From: an uncultured Bacteroidales bacterium
Lineage (GTDB): Bacteria; Bacteroidota; Bacteroidia; Bacteroidales; Muribaculaceae
Assembly (NCBI GenBank): GCA_902786725.1
Contig: CADADP010000018.1
Coordinates: forward strand, 1 to 41,582
Direction of reading: 5' to 3'
DNA length: 41,582 nt
Shown: piece after piece, positions 1-10,000 of the stretch
Numbering within the stretch: position 1 is the first letter of the stretch
How the letters are laid out: every line of letters begins with the position of its first letter
Made by a program: the position numbers and the translations under genes
Notes under the pieces: model-generated
Databases searched by the model: none
What the model saw: only the letters and a program-made list of their open reading frames with translations
What the model was told of the DNA's origin: nothing

Positions 1-96
1 TCTCTCGCTGTCTTGTCTTGTCCTTGACATTGCAATCATTTCAATGACCTCTTGTCGAGCCCCTCGAAATCGTTTCACTTATCTCGAAAAGCGGTG

Positions 97-129
97 CAAA
101 GTTACTGCCTTTTACCAATACAAACCAAA
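97..129 (-). promoter_or_regulatory. Strong leftward Bacteroidetes promoter, possibly of an rRNA operon
   Basis: On the minus strand there is a TAACTTTG (-7, 97-104) and a TTTG (-33, 126-129) separated by 21 bases, matching the Bacteroidetes consensus. It points away from pdxB, out of the left edge. The RNA downstream (positions 96 to 1) reads GAGGTCATTGAAATGATT followed by CAAGGACAAGACAAGACAG, which resembles the leader that precedes 16S rRNA in Bacteroides (a TTTGAAT..GATT block followed by GACA-rich sequence). The promoter match is direct; the rRNA assignment is inference. Confidence 0.55.
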
Positions 130-222
130 TTTTTCAACAACTTTTTTTCAACTTTTTTTCAAGTTGCCCCGGAGAAATTCCATAAGACTCTAATATGCAA
201 CCAAATAGCAAAATTCACTATT

Positions 223-1218
223 CTACCTCACTTCGGCGCGATGTGAGTAGTGATTTCGTAAAAACTCAAATTTTTCGGGATGGTTCTTAAGATTTAAGGT
301 ATCGGTCGCCGGGTCGTAACTCGACATAATTTTTTCAAAAGTCACATGCTCGGCACCTGTGATGGAAGCCAGGGGCATTTCCACCGTTTCGCTCACTCCG
401 AAGTAGCGAGCCAGCTCAGTAGCTATCATGGCCGAGGCGCGCCGCTTCCCCTCGAGAGAATATCCGGCGATGTGAGGTGTGGCCACAAAAGCCCTGGCAA
501 GCAAGTCGCGATTCAAATCAGGCTCGCCTTCCCAGCAATCGATGGCCAAATCTCCGTTAAAGCCGAGCAACGCACGGGTGTCGGTAACGCCACCCCGCGC
601 CGCGTTCATAATCAACTTTCCAGCGCCGCCATTGCCATTAAGCAGGCTAACGATCTCATTGTCACACATGTGGAATGTGGGATACAGTCCGTCGCGCGTG
701 AGCGGCGTGTGAAACGTGATAATATCGCATTCGCGCGCGAGTTGCGAAAGTGGTGTGTGAATGCCCTTTGGCGGGTCGCTAACTAATACATTGAAACCCA
801 ACTGACGCGCCCAGCGCTCAACGATTGACCCAACGTGCCCCACGCCCACAATGCCCATCGCCAGCCCGCGCCCGCGGGCCGGCAATCCACGGTACCGGAG
901 CCAGCCACCCACCGACGCCATCACCCACTGCGCCACCGCCGGCGCGTTGCACCCCGGCGCGTTGACCACAGTGATTCCCGCATAACGGCAGTAGTCAGCG
1001 TCGATGTGGTCGGTCCCGATTGTGGCTGTGCCTATGAAACGCACCGCACTGCCTTGCAGCAGACTGCGGTCACAACGTGTGCGCGTGCGCACCACCAGCG
1101 CGTCGGCATCGGCCACAGCAGCGCGGTCTATCGCGTCGCTCGGCAATCGTTCCACCGTGGCATACTGCGTGAACAATCCATCGAAGAACGGTATGTTTTG
1201 CTCCACTATTATCTTCAT
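223..1218 (-). CDS. pdxB: 4-phosphoerythronate dehydrogenase
   Basis: NAD-dependent D-2-hydroxyacid dehydrogenase family enzyme of the DXP-dependent vitamin B6 pathway. It oxidises 4-phospho-D-erythronate to 2-oxo-3-hydroxy-4-phosphobutanoate in the cytoplasm. The Rossmann glycine motif GVGHVG lies at residues 125-130. The catalytic triad typical of the family is visible: Arg208 in NAARGG, the Glu in DCWEGEP (about 230-232) and His249 in ATPHIAGYS. At 331 residues it is shorter than E. coli PdxB (378), with the C-terminal dimerisation domain reduced to about 50 residues. The start overlaps the stop of the upstream membrane-protein gene (ATGA), so the two are probably translationally coupled. 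It is the last gene of the rlmL operon. Confidence 0.9.
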   Translation of the reverse strand: MKIIVEQNIPFFDGLFTQYATVERLPSDAIDRAAVADADALVVRTRTRCDRSLLQGSAVRFIGTATIGTDHIDADYCRYAGITVVNAPGCNAPAVAQWVMASVGGWLRYRGLPARGRGLAMGIVGVGHVGSIVERWARQLGFNVLVSDPPKGIHTPLSQLARECDIITFHTPLTRDGLYPTFHMCDNEIVSLLNGNGGAGKLIMNAARGGVTDTRALLGFNGDLAIDCWEGEPDLNRDLLARAFVATPHIAGYSLEGKRRASAMIATELARYFGVSETVEMPLASITGAEHVTFEKIMSSYDPATDTLNLKNHPEKFEFLRNHYSHRAEVR

Positions 1219-2198
1219 AGCAAGAAGTTGGCTACATATACCACCGCTGCCACCACCAGGCCGGCCGAAAAGATGAAATGCTTCTTAGCGAACTTGGATA
1301 TGGTAAACACATGAGCCACCTGAATAGCGAGGCACATGTTCAGCATGGGCACATAGATTAATATGTTATTGAAATCCACCACCATCATTATCACCGACAG
1401 AGTAGCCAGGGTGGTAAAAAACGCGTTATATACACGCGTCTGCAACCGATAGTTGAATATGGTGAGCAGATTCACCACCGTAAGCACGAGCGTGAGCAGC
1501 GCCACACCCACAATGCTGAATATCACCACAGGCGCCTGCGGAATATCGAGAATGTTCTGTAATCGCACAAATTCGGGCAGGCGGAAACTGCCCACATCCA
1601 CCACGCCCAGCCCAAGCAGAATCCAGAACGGTGTGGCGAGTCCCATCAGAAGAGCAAGAAAGCCCCTCAGATTCATGGCTCGCATTTGCGCGAAACCTAT
1701 AGCAAAGGCCACAATCAGGACCACCGCCGAGTACATAAACGTGCAGCACGCGGCCAGCAATGTGAATATCAAGTAAATGCTCCTCTGAGAATTGCCCGAC
1801 TGCTGATAAGAGCCAAAAAGGATGAACGCCAGCAGCAACGTGGCCATACACATGGCGCTACCCGAATAATAATTGGCGCTCACGACAGGCATGGCGCCCT
1901 GAAGCACCAGAAACGAGGATGCCGCGATAAAAGTGTAGGTTCTTACGAATGTAAACACTTTGTTGAGCAAGTGCAGCATCAAAGCCGCGCCCACATTCAC
2001 CGCAACCGATGCGACAATCGACTGAGGCCCACTGGTCAAGAGTGACTGAAGCCCACCAAAGAGGAAGCCTCCTCGCGTGCCCATCGGCTCGAAGTGGCCC
2101 ATCCTCCACGCCACAAAAGATAGCGCGGCAAACACCGGCACAGTGAGCAACAGAAACAACTTGCCGTTGTAGAAATCATTTATCCCGTCGTGATTCAT
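1215..2198 (-). CDS. Polytopic inner-membrane protein of unknown function
   Basis: 327 residues, almost entirely hydrophobic, with about nine or ten predicted membrane segments (for example near 13-31, 85-105, 113-130, 140-175, 180-200, 224-250, 262-280 and 284-327). I see no catalytic motif. The layout is reminiscent of the Bacteroidetes DUF6427-type membrane proteins, but that is a weak impression only. The gene starts 29 bases after the rlmL-like gene and its stop overlaps the pdxB start, so it is the middle gene of a three-gene operon. This arrangement does not tell its job. Coding is secure: no stops over 984 bases, with conserved operon spacing on both sides. Confidence 0.8.
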   Translation of the reverse strand: MNHDGINDFYNGKLFLLLTVPVFAALSFVAWRMGHFEPMGTRGGFLFGGLQSLLTSGPQSIVASVAVNVGAALMLHLLNKVFTFVRTYTFIAASSFLVLQGAMPVVSANYYSGSAMCMATLLLAFILFGSYQQSGNSQRSIYLIFTLLAACCTFMYSAVVLIVAFAIGFAQMRAMNLRGFLALLMGLATPFWILLGLGVVDVGSFRLPEFVRLQNILDIPQAPVVIFSIVGVALLTLVLTVVNLLTIFNYRLQTRVYNAFFTTLATLSVIMMVVDFNNILIYVPMLNMCLAIQVAHVFTISKFAKKHFIFSAGLVVAAVVYVANFLL

Positions 2199-2227
2199 CG
2201 CCGCCGTCTATTCCATAAAACTGTGAT

Positions 2228-3781
2228 TTACTGCTCCTCCGGCAGGTCCTTGCGCTTCCACGACTGGCGACGGCCATGGATTATGGGACGCTCCTTGTCG
2301 GCCCCGAGCCGTGGTTGGCGGAAACGCACCACACGCTTGTCGAACTCGTCGCTGTGCTGGCGTCCCTGCTCATCGGTAACGACTCCACCGCCATCATTGG
2401 CCGCATGGCGCTGCTGACCACGGTCAAACTCCTTGCGGCCAAAAGGACGACCACCGCGCTCACCACCATCGCGCCTACTCCAGCCGAATTTGCGTTGCTG
2501 CCCTCGCTCGGCATCGTCGCGCTCGCGTCCCGGCCTCCGACTGCGCGGTTTCTCACCGCGAGCCTCGGGCTGCTTGCGTTCCGGCTTCTCCCCTTTCACC
2601 ATCTTACCCTCGGCGCGCTGCTCGGCACGGTAGCTGGCATAAGTTCCACTAAAAATTTGATAATGGCGCAGTTCACACTCCAGCGAGCCGTTGTGAAGCG
2701 GTGTTTTCCCACTGGGGTGAAGCCCAATCTTGCTCAGCGTGTCGCTGTCGTAGCCTATCACCCACGCATCGTAGCCCTGGAACACGTGCTTAAGTTTCGT
2801 TCCCAGCGTGGCATACAGATCCCACAGACCGTCCACCACCAGCCGTTGCCCGTAGGGAGGGTTAGTGACCAGTATTCCGCCCGATTCCGGAGCCGCCTCA
2901 ATGTCGGCGATATCCATTCGTTCCAGCTTGATATACTTGTCGAGACGTGCTTTTTTCACGTTTTCGCGGCTTATCGCGATGGCTTTTCCCAGCACGTCGT
3001 AGCCGTAGATGGTGCCTGTGAACTCACGCTCCATGCTGTCGTCGTTGTAAATCTCGGCAAAGAGGTCGGCATCGTAATCGCGCCAGTTCTGGAACGCGAA
3101 ATGCTCGCGATACAGGCCCGGAGGGGTGCCGGTGGCTATCAGGGCGGCCTCCACCAGGAATGTACCCGAGCCGCACATGGGATCCACCAGGCACTTCTGG
3201 CTACCGTCCCAGCCGGCCATCATCAGTATGCCGGCGGCCAAGACCTCGTTGATGGGCGCGTCGGTCTGCGCCGCACGCCATCCACGCTTAAAGAGCGGCT
3301 CACCGCTCGAGTCGAGCGAGAGCGTGACCTGATCCTCGGCGATGTGGACGTTGATTTGCAAGTCGGGCGACTTGATGCGAATCGAAGGCCGCTTTCCGTA
3401 CTTGTCCATAAAATAGTCGGCGATAGCGTCTTTCACGCGGTAGGTGACGAACTGCGAGTGGCGAAATATATCGCTATACACAGTGGCATCGATGGCGAAA
3501 GTGGTGTCGGGCGTGAGAAAGTCTTCCCAGTGGACACAGGTGCGTACCTTATCGTAGAGGTCATCGGCCGACGTGGACTTGAACACGCAGAACGGCTTTA
3601 GAATCCTAAGCGCTGTTCTGCAACAGAAATTCGCGCGATACATCATCTCGTTATCCCCTGTGAACGAGACCATGCGCCGTCCCTCTTTCACATCTTGCGC
3701 CCCCAGCGCCGTGAGTTCCTGTGCCAGAACACCTTCGAGTCCAAAGAAGGTCTTTGCCACCATTTCAAAATTCTCTGCCAT
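2228..3781 (-). CDS. rlmL: THUMP-domain 23S rRNA (guanine-N2) methyltransferase, RlmL type
   Basis: SAM-dependent RNA methyltransferase. The family member in E. coli makes m2G2445 in 23S rRNA. The N-terminal ferredoxin-like/THUMP part covers about residues 5-160, including the conserved DLYDKVRT region. The Rossmann methyltransferase part covers about 165-385, with a SAM-binding PMCGSGTFLVEAA motif and the catalytic NPPYG motif typical of N2-guanine methyltransferases. The E. coli protein is a fusion to RlmK; here that second methyltransferase is absent. Instead residues 390-517 form a low-complexity Arg/Lys/Glu/Gly tail that is probably disordered and RNA-binding. It is the first gene of an operon with a promoter at 3846-3877. 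Confidence 0.85.
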   Translation of the reverse strand: MAENFEMVAKTFFGLEGVLAQELTALGAQDVKEGRRMVSFTGDNEMMYRANFCCRTALRILKPFCVFKSTSADDLYDKVRTCVHWEDFLTPDTTFAIDATVYSDIFRHSQFVTYRVKDAIADYFMDKYGKRPSIRIKSPDLQINVHIAEDQVTLSLDSSGEPLFKRGWRAAQTDAPINEVLAAGILMMAGWDGSQKCLVDPMCGSGTFLVEAALIATGTPPGLYREHFAFQNWRDYDADLFAEIYNDDSMEREFTGTIYGYDVLGKAIAISRENVKKARLDKYIKLERMDIADIEAAPESGGILVTNPPYGQRLVVDGLWDLYATLGTKLKHVFQGYDAWVIGYDSDTLSKIGLHPSGKTPLHNGSLECELRHYQIFSGTYASYRAEQRAEGKMVKGEKPERKQPEARGEKPRSRRPGRERDDAERGQQRKFGWSRRDGGERGGRPFGRKEFDRGQQRHAANDGGGVVTDEQGRQHSDEFDKRVVRFRQPRLGADKERPIIHGRRQSWKRKDLPEEQ

Positions 3782-3845
3782 CGTTTCAAGATTTGTTTGT
3801 TAAAACTAATAATGCCTTCCGCCCCGCTTGGCCGAAACGGCACTG

Positions 3846-3877
3846 CAAAGATAGCGATAATAACCAATTACCGCAAA
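3846..3877 (-). promoter_or_regulatory. Promoter of rlmL operon with overlapping palindrome
   Basis: Minus-strand TATCTTTG (-7, 3846-3853) and TTTG (-33, 3874-3877) are separated by 20 bases. The -33 element lies inside a perfect 16-bp palindrome, ACCGCAAATTTGCGGT (3870-3885), which could be an operator. Confidence 0.6.
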
Positions 3878-3899
3878 TTTGCGGTGATTTTAGCACGAT

Positions 3900-3951
3900 T
3901 AATTAGTGTAGTAAGGCGGCCCGCCGCCGCAGGTCGCCTTACTGTATTAAT
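3900..3951 (-). terminator. Hairpin ending the SusCD-lipoprotein operon
   Basis: GTAAGGCG (3911-3918) pairs with CGCCTTAC (3935-3942), and flanking TTAAT/ATTAA sequence extends the stem. It lies 25 bases past the stop of the lipoprotein gene. No clear T-run follows. Confidence 0.45.
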
Positions 3952-3975
3952 CCTTGTGTTATTCGCTAAGAGCAA

Positions 3976-5142
3976 TTACTGAGCGGTCCAGCGCTGATTA
4001 CCCACGGCTGCTATACCCTCATGGGCCACGATGCCGTGCATGAAGTAGATGTACGCGCGGCCCACGTAGGTGGTCCAGTAGTCGGTGTAGTCCTTGGGAG
4101 CGGCTGTGTTAGAGCTCTTATACTGGAACCAACCCAGGTCTTCGCCGTTAGGACCAATCTTCTTGAGCTTGAAGTCCATGCGCGCGTAGCCACTGGAGTT
4201 ATAGATGCTCTTCTTCATGGGGATGGTGGCCCAGCCGCTATCCTCGCCAAATCCGAACGGTTTTCCGCATGGAATGTCGAATGCGCCGGCATTGTCGCCC
4301 TCGGTGAGCTGATTCTTGAAGTAAGCTTGCAGCTTGAAGGTGGCAGGCTGAGTGGAAGTTTCCCACACGAAGTTATAGAAGCGATGGTTGGCGCCCTCAC
4401 CGATTATTTCGGTGAACTCGCCGTCAACGTCGTCGCGGCCCGAATCCCACTTAATTGTTGCGTCCTTGATAGTGGGGATATCGCCCTGCTCGCACACGAG
4501 CAAGCCCTTGCTCATGTCGTAGATTACGAGGCGATACTGCTTGCCCGGCTCCAGACTCACGGGATTACCCTTCAAATCTTGGGTGGTTCCCACATAGTAG
4601 GGCTCCTTGACAATGCGAGTGAGCTGATTCAGCTTCTCGTCGCGCACGCCCTTGCCCACTATTTCGGCGGCCATACCGTCCTCATAGACTTGTTCACCCT
4701 GGAGCGTTTTGCCATTGTAGGTCATCTTGTCACCGGCCACAAAGTAAACCTTGTCGCCCGGCTTGACCGCTATTTTCTCATAGTAGCGGTTCACATAGAA
4801 AACGCCATTGTTATCGCGCTCAAAGAGGATGTTTTCAATGCCGTGGAGCTTAACCTCTACCGAGCCGGCCGGAACAGAGAAGAACAGGTTAGTTCCTCCG
4901 CTTGGTATCGCGTTACGTGTGAGCAACACGGCCGAGAGGTCGTTCTGATATTCATACCCGTTGATATCCACCTGATAAGCATAGTTGGCCGCGGTATTGG
5001 GGATTGGGGCCAGATGCTCAATCTGGATATAGGCGTGAGTCTCCGGGTTAGCCTGGGTCATATCGTAGGTCACATCCTTGTCGCTGCAAGCGGCAAACAA
5101 ACCCACGAACAGAACCAATGTCAAATATTTAATATATTTCAT
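3976..5142 (-). CDS. Lipoprotein in SusE/SusF position of the SusCD operon
   Basis: 388 residues with a lipoprotein signal peptide (lipobox LFAAC, lipidated Cys19). It is the third gene after susC and susD (41-base gap), the position usually taken by SusE/SusF-type surface glycan-binding lipoproteins. Residues about 35-110 (AYIQIEHLAP... DINGY... SVPAGSVEVKL) look like a DUF4397-type beta-sandwich, but I am not certain of this. The rest shows no recognisable catalytic motif. By position it is probably a surface-exposed accessory binding protein of the transporter. This is inferred from the operon, not from sequence similarity that I can name. Confidence 0.75.
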   Translation of the reverse strand: MKYIKYLTLVLFVGLFAACSDKDVTYDMTQANPETHAYIQIEHLAPIPNTAANYAYQVDINGYEYQNDLSAVLLTRNAIPSGGTNLFFSVPAGSVEVKLHGIENILFERDNNGVFYVNRYYEKIAVKPGDKVYFVAGDKMTYNGKTLQGEQVYEDGMAAEIVGKGVRDEKLNQLTRIVKEPYYVGTTQDLKGNPVSLEPGKQYRLVIYDMSKGLLVCEQGDIPTIKDATIKWDSGRDDVDGEFTEIIGEGANHRFYNFVWETSTQPATFKLQAYFKNQLTEGDNAGAFDIPCGKPFGFGEDSGWATIPMKKSIYNSSGYARMDFKLKKIGPNGEDLGWFQYKSSNTAAPKDYTDYWTTYVGRAYIYFMHGIVAHEGIAAVGNQRWTAQ

Positions 5143-5183
5143 CGTAGTTTTAATTTTAAGATGTGATAAATACGTGTGTAGAT

Positions 5184-7070
5184 TTAGTTCTTAGGTTGGT
5201 CGCCCGGATAAGCGAACCAAGGAATTGAGCACTGATAGTTGTCGGCTGTGCCGGGGATAGGTTTCAGTTGCTCAAGGCTGGGCTTATTCCACATGTACTC
5301 AGAGTTGTAGCGCGGACGCAGGCGGAAGCACGGCGAACCGTTGTTATCCTTGTTATAAGTACCCTTACGTCCCTGAACCTGAGCCGGAGCAAGATAGAAT
5401 CCCTTGAAGACCTTAGTGGGGTCGGAATCCTTCTTCTGGTCAACCTTCGACAGGTCCCATCCGTTGCCTGTACCGGGATAGTCGCCGGTGTATTCCACAT
5501 CATAGAAGTACTTGCGCTGGTCAACCCATGCCTCAGGCGCGCCCCAAGGATAGAGGTGGACAAACTTCTGCATCATGATGTGAGACAGCGTGAGGGTTCC
5601 GGTGGTGAGTCCACCCACATACGGTCCGGCCAGATACTCCTGGGCGATCTTGTCGAATGTGGCCACGCTGAGCTTGTCGCCGGCGTGATACATCTTCTTG
5701 CTCACCTCATTGAGTGTGCCGGGCACCATATAACGCTCGGTAAACGTCATGTCGGCGGCGACGGCGGCCTTGAAAGCAGCCAGAGCGTCGGCCTTGGAGC
5801 CATACTTGAACTCAATCTCGGCCAGGTCGAACATCAGTTCGGCGTAAGTAGCCAGGACGTAGGGAGCGTCGTCGCGATAGAGCCAGCGTCCGGCGCCGTC
5901 CTTAGCGCTCGTGGCGGCCTCGCGGCGTCCCCAGTACATGGGCGCGGTAGCCACAGGGCCACCGGCGGCGGTGAAGCCCGAGCCCACGAATGTGAAGTTG
6001 CGCAGTAGCTCGCGGTCGTCGAGCATAGCCACGTCATTACCGTCCTCAGTAGCCAGTTTCACCAGCGCGCGCGGGTCGAAGTGGCCCAGTTCGCGAGTGG
6101 TGTCGCAAACGATTTGCGTAGTGGCCAGCTTGTAAGGATAGTTCTTGTGAGCCGGATTCTCGATGGTCTCCTTGTTGCCATCGGCATCATATTCGGGCAC
6201 AGTACCGGTCATCACCTGCACAGCCCAGTCGTGCTGCCAGTAAACATTGTTCAGGTTGCCGCGATACGGCCCCCAGAAGTTGTTGTAAGCACTCTCGGCA
6301 GCATCGGCGCTTCCGCCCCACAGTTTCACCGCGGCGTCGTCATCGGGGCTTGCGAAGCCCTTCTGAACCGACTCCTTGAACTCCTTGTAATACTTCTCCT
6401 TGAAGTCGCGCTTATTGCTAAGCGAGGCCAGGTTACGAGCCTTCACTGTGTAGGCGAACTTAATCCACTTGCTGATGTCGCCGCCGTAGATCCAGTCGTT
6501 GCCGCTAATCTTGGTGGCATAGTTGGTGGCGTCGTCGCGCTGCAGCAGTTCTATGGCCTTGTCGGCCCAGTCGCGAATTTGCTGATATACCTCGTCCTGA
6601 TAGTTGTAGGAGTGTGTGAGCTGGTTAGGCACAAAAGCGTCGGTGAGGATAACCTCGCCGTTCTCCTTGGTCATAAAGTCCCAAGAGAAAGCCTTCATGG
6701 CGTAGCCTATACCGGCCAGATGCCAGTTTTCGGCCTCCATCGACTGATTGATGAGGTTCTCAAGGTTCATACCCTGATTCCAGTAAACCATACGCCACGA
6801 CTCGCCCGCGGCATCGCTTGCCGCAGAATAATAGTGGGAGGCATAGTTAGCATAGCTGCTGGTACCCATCATCTGAGTCAGGGGACCTGTAGCACGGATG
6901 TCCCAGTAGATTCCGAAATAAGCCTGCTGGATGCCTGAGAGGTACAGGTAGGCCTCAACGTTATCGGGAGCATCACCATTCTTGTTCACGTCGAGGTAAT
7001 CGTTGCAACTGGTGGTTGCGAAAGCCATGATTACCGACAGAAGCACTAATAATATAGAATGTTTTTTCAT
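5184..7070 (-). CDS. SusD/RagB-like nutrient-binding lipoprotein (SusD-like_2)
   Basis: 628 residues. The lipoprotein signal ends at Cys22 (FATTSC) and is followed by NDYLDVN, the typical N-terminus of the SusD-like_2 branch. These proteins form the surface lid over a SusC barrel and deliver the ligand (glycan or peptide) to it. Other family features are a helical TPR-like body, with WADKAIELLQ and AYTVKARNLASLSNK segments near residues 170-215, and a C-terminal stretch rich in Tyr and Trp. It sits 28 bases downstream of susC, as expected for an obligate pair. The ligand cannot be told from sequence, and no glycoside hydrolase or sulfatase gene is adjacent. Confidence 0.9.
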   Translation of the reverse strand: MKKHSILLVLLSVIMAFATTSCNDYLDVNKNGDAPDNVEAYLYLSGIQQAYFGIYWDIRATGPLTQMMGTSSYANYASHYYSAASDAAGESWRMVYWNQGMNLENLINQSMEAENWHLAGIGYAMKAFSWDFMTKENGEVILTDAFVPNQLTHSYNYQDEVYQQIRDWADKAIELLQRDDATNYATKISGNDWIYGGDISKWIKFAYTVKARNLASLSNKRDFKEKYYKEFKESVQKGFASPDDDAAVKLWGGSADAAESAYNNFWGPYRGNLNNVYWQHDWAVQVMTGTVPEYDADGNKETIENPAHKNYPYKLATTQIVCDTTRELGHFDPRALVKLATEDGNDVAMLDDRELLRNFTFVGSGFTAAGGPVATAPMYWGRREAATSAKDGAGRWLYRDDAPYVLATYAELMFDLAEIEFKYGSKADALAAFKAAVAADMTFTERYMVPGTLNEVSKKMYHAGDKLSVATFDKIAQEYLAGPYVGGLTTGTLTLSHIMMQKFVHLYPWGAPEAWVDQRKYFYDVEYTGDYPGTGNGWDLSKVDQKKDSDPTKVFKGFYLAPAQVQGRKGTYNKDNNGSPCFRLRPRYNSEYMWNKPSLEQLKPIPGTADNYQCSIPWFAYPGDQPKN

Positions 7071-7098
7071 CTTATTGTCCTTTCTTAATGGATTAGAA

Positions 7099-10000
7099 TT
7101 AGAATGTTACGCTCAAACCAAACGAGTAAGTACGTGGGCTGGGCAGTGACCAGTAGTCGTAGCCCTCACCACCGGTTCCACCGGCTGCGGCACTCATAGT
7201 GTTGCCGGCCACGTCGATACCTGTGTAGTTAGTAATAGTGAAGAGGTCGTTGCCCGATACATAAATGCTTGCATTCTGAATCACGCCACGGGTAACCTTC
7301 TGCAGCCACGCGTCGGGAACGATGTAGGCCAGACGTATCTCTTGGCAACGCAGATAGTTGATTTTATTCTGAACCCACGACTCATGGTCGGCATTGTAGA
7401 GAGCTGTGCCGCCATAGTGAGCCCAGTTGACTGCGATAGTGTTCTGGTGCGGAGTGGCGGTGTTCTCCCATCCGTCTTTTAGGACTCCGTTGAACACGTA
7501 GCTGCCGTTGTTGATACGCAGGTCAACCGATTGCTGGCTGAATCCACGTGCCATCATCTCGCGCATTGTGGCGTTATACACAGTGGCGTGCATACGTCCC
7601 TGGAACATAGCGGTCAGGCGCCAGTTCTTGTAGCGCAGCGCGGTGGTGATACCAAAGCGGAGCTTAGGCTCACGGTCGCCGATAACCTTCCATTCGGAGC
7701 CGATGATTGGCAGACCGGTGGTGGGGTTAATAAGGATTTGTCCGGCATCGTTGCGCTCCACGGCCAGAGCCGAGAACGTGGTGATGGGATATCCAACAGC
7801 CGTACCGGTACGCACGTTACCATAGTTCCAAGTGTAGGGGTTGTAGTACTCGGTCACAGCCTCGGGCAAGTCGGTCATCTTGCTGCTTGTGTGCGACAGG
7901 TTCACACCGATGTTCCAAGTGAGGTCGCGAGTCTTAACGGCATCCACATCCACGTGTGCTTCCCATCCCCAGGTGTCAAACGTACCCACGTTGAGCGTGT
8001 TGAGCACGAATCCGGTTCCGTAGGACATGCGGAAGTTCTCCACAATCTGGTTCTCGTTGTGAGTCTTGAACCATGTGAAGTCGGCGTTGATGCGGTTGTT
8101 CCACAGGCGAGCCTCGAGACCCACCTCATAAGATGTGGTCATCTCCGGTTTCAGGTTGGGGTTCGGTCCTGTGTATCCATACTTGAAGCCGCCACCTGTG
8201 AGGCCGGTCGGCTCCAGCTCGGGATTAATCGAAAGCGGAGCGGCATCCTTACCTACCTGGGCTATAGCTCCGCGAACCTTGAGGTAGTTGAGCCAGTTGA
8301 GGTTCTTCAGGCCCTGAAGCTCGGTAACCACCCACGATGCCTCCACAGCGGGGTAGAAGAAAGAGCGGTTGTTGACGGGCAGAGTCGAAGACCAGTCGTT
8401 ACGGAAACGGGCGGTGAGGAAGGCCATGTTGTTGTAGCCGAACTCCACTTGTCCCGAGATAGCCTGCAGACGACGCTTGGTGGAGCGCTTCTTGCTCACC
8501 ACCGTAGAGGGCGTACAGTTGTTGATTGAGTACATATCCTCGAGCACCTGGAAGTTGCTTCCGTAAGAAGCGAGGCTTGTCACGCCCTTCTCATACTGGT
8601 GGTAACCCACTTGCACGCCAAACGAGAACTTCTCGTTGCAGAACACGTTGTTGTATCCGGCCAGGATGTTCATCGTGGGGTCGCTGTTGTTATACTTCAC
8701 GATGCTGTATGCGCCGGAGTTGTTGGCGTCGTTGGAAGTGAGGTTGTAGGTGCGGTAGTAGGGGTGAGTTCCGTTCTCATAGGTAGAGGTGGAAACGTCG
8801 AAACCGAACTGTGCGCGAACATACACGTGCTCAATGGGGGTAAAGTTGAGAGAGAACGCGCTGATGAAGCGGTCGGTCTCATCGTGGTTCAGGTTCTTGT
8901 ACATTCCGAAGAGCGGGTTGAGCAGGTCGCCGTCGGTGTAGTAGTTGGGATAGCGCATGTGGCGTCCGTCCTCGGCGAGGTAATTGCTCATGTCGTCCAC
9001 ATTGGGCCAGCGATAAGCGCGAGCCAGCGGGCCGTTGGCACCACGAGCCACCTTGTCGTTCTTCTGGTTCACATACTGCATGCTACCCTCGAAACGCAAC
9101 CACTTGGTGAGCTCGGCGCGGCCGGCCAGCGAGAAGTTGGTACGTTTCAGGTTAGTGGTCTTGATTACACCGTCTTGGCTGAAGAACGAGGCGCTACCGC
9201 GAATACTCATCTTCTCGTTACCTGCCTCCACCGAGATGTTGTGCTTGTGCATGAAACCGGTTTGCAGGATTGCCTTGGCATTGTCGTAGTAGGGAATGCT
9301 GCCGTCGTAGAGGCCTCCGTAATGATTGGTGTAATAGTAGTTGGTGGCCCCGTAAGCACCATTGGTGTAGGTGCTCTGAATCTTGGGCCATCCATAAGCC
9401 TTGGACCATGAGAGCTGATTGCTGTAAGACACCTTGGCGCGTCCGTTGCGTCCTTTCTTAGTGGTAATGATGATGGCACCGTTAGATGCGTCACTACCAT
9501 AAAGAGCGGCTGCCGCGGCGCCCTTAAGCACTGTCATACTCTCAATGTCTTCGGGGTTGAAGTCGTTACCACGGCTCGCATAGTCCATGTAACGAGTTGC
9601 GAGGCCCGACACATCGTCGGCGACCGCCAGACCCTTTGACGGGTCGAACGAGGTGTTGTTCATAGGCATACCATCCACCACATATAGCGGCTGGTTGTTA
9701 CCCGACAGAGATGTGGCCGAACGCAGCACCACAGCGGTGGACGCACCAGGAGCACCGCCCGACGAGATAACGTTCATACCCGACACACGTCCCTGCAGGG
9801 CCGAGATGAAGTCGGTACGGCCCGACTCGGTGATGTCGGTAGCTTTCACATTCTGGGCCGAAGAACCCACCGCACGCGCAATACGCTTAACGCCGAACTC
9901 AGCCGTAATCACCACCTCATCGAGTTGATTCGACTTGTTCTCGCCAAACATCACGTTGCTCGCTTGCGCGGCCGGCAGTTCCATAGCGTCGTAGCCCACA

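Noticed and set aside
52-246. 64-codon plus-strand frame at the left edge
   Set aside because: It runs opposite a good promoter and leader and has no coding features.
2276-3601. Long open frame (441 codons) on the plus strand opposite the rlmL-like gene
   Set aside because: It mirrors the real gene's codon bias; the opposite strand encodes a complete methyltransferase with clear motifs.
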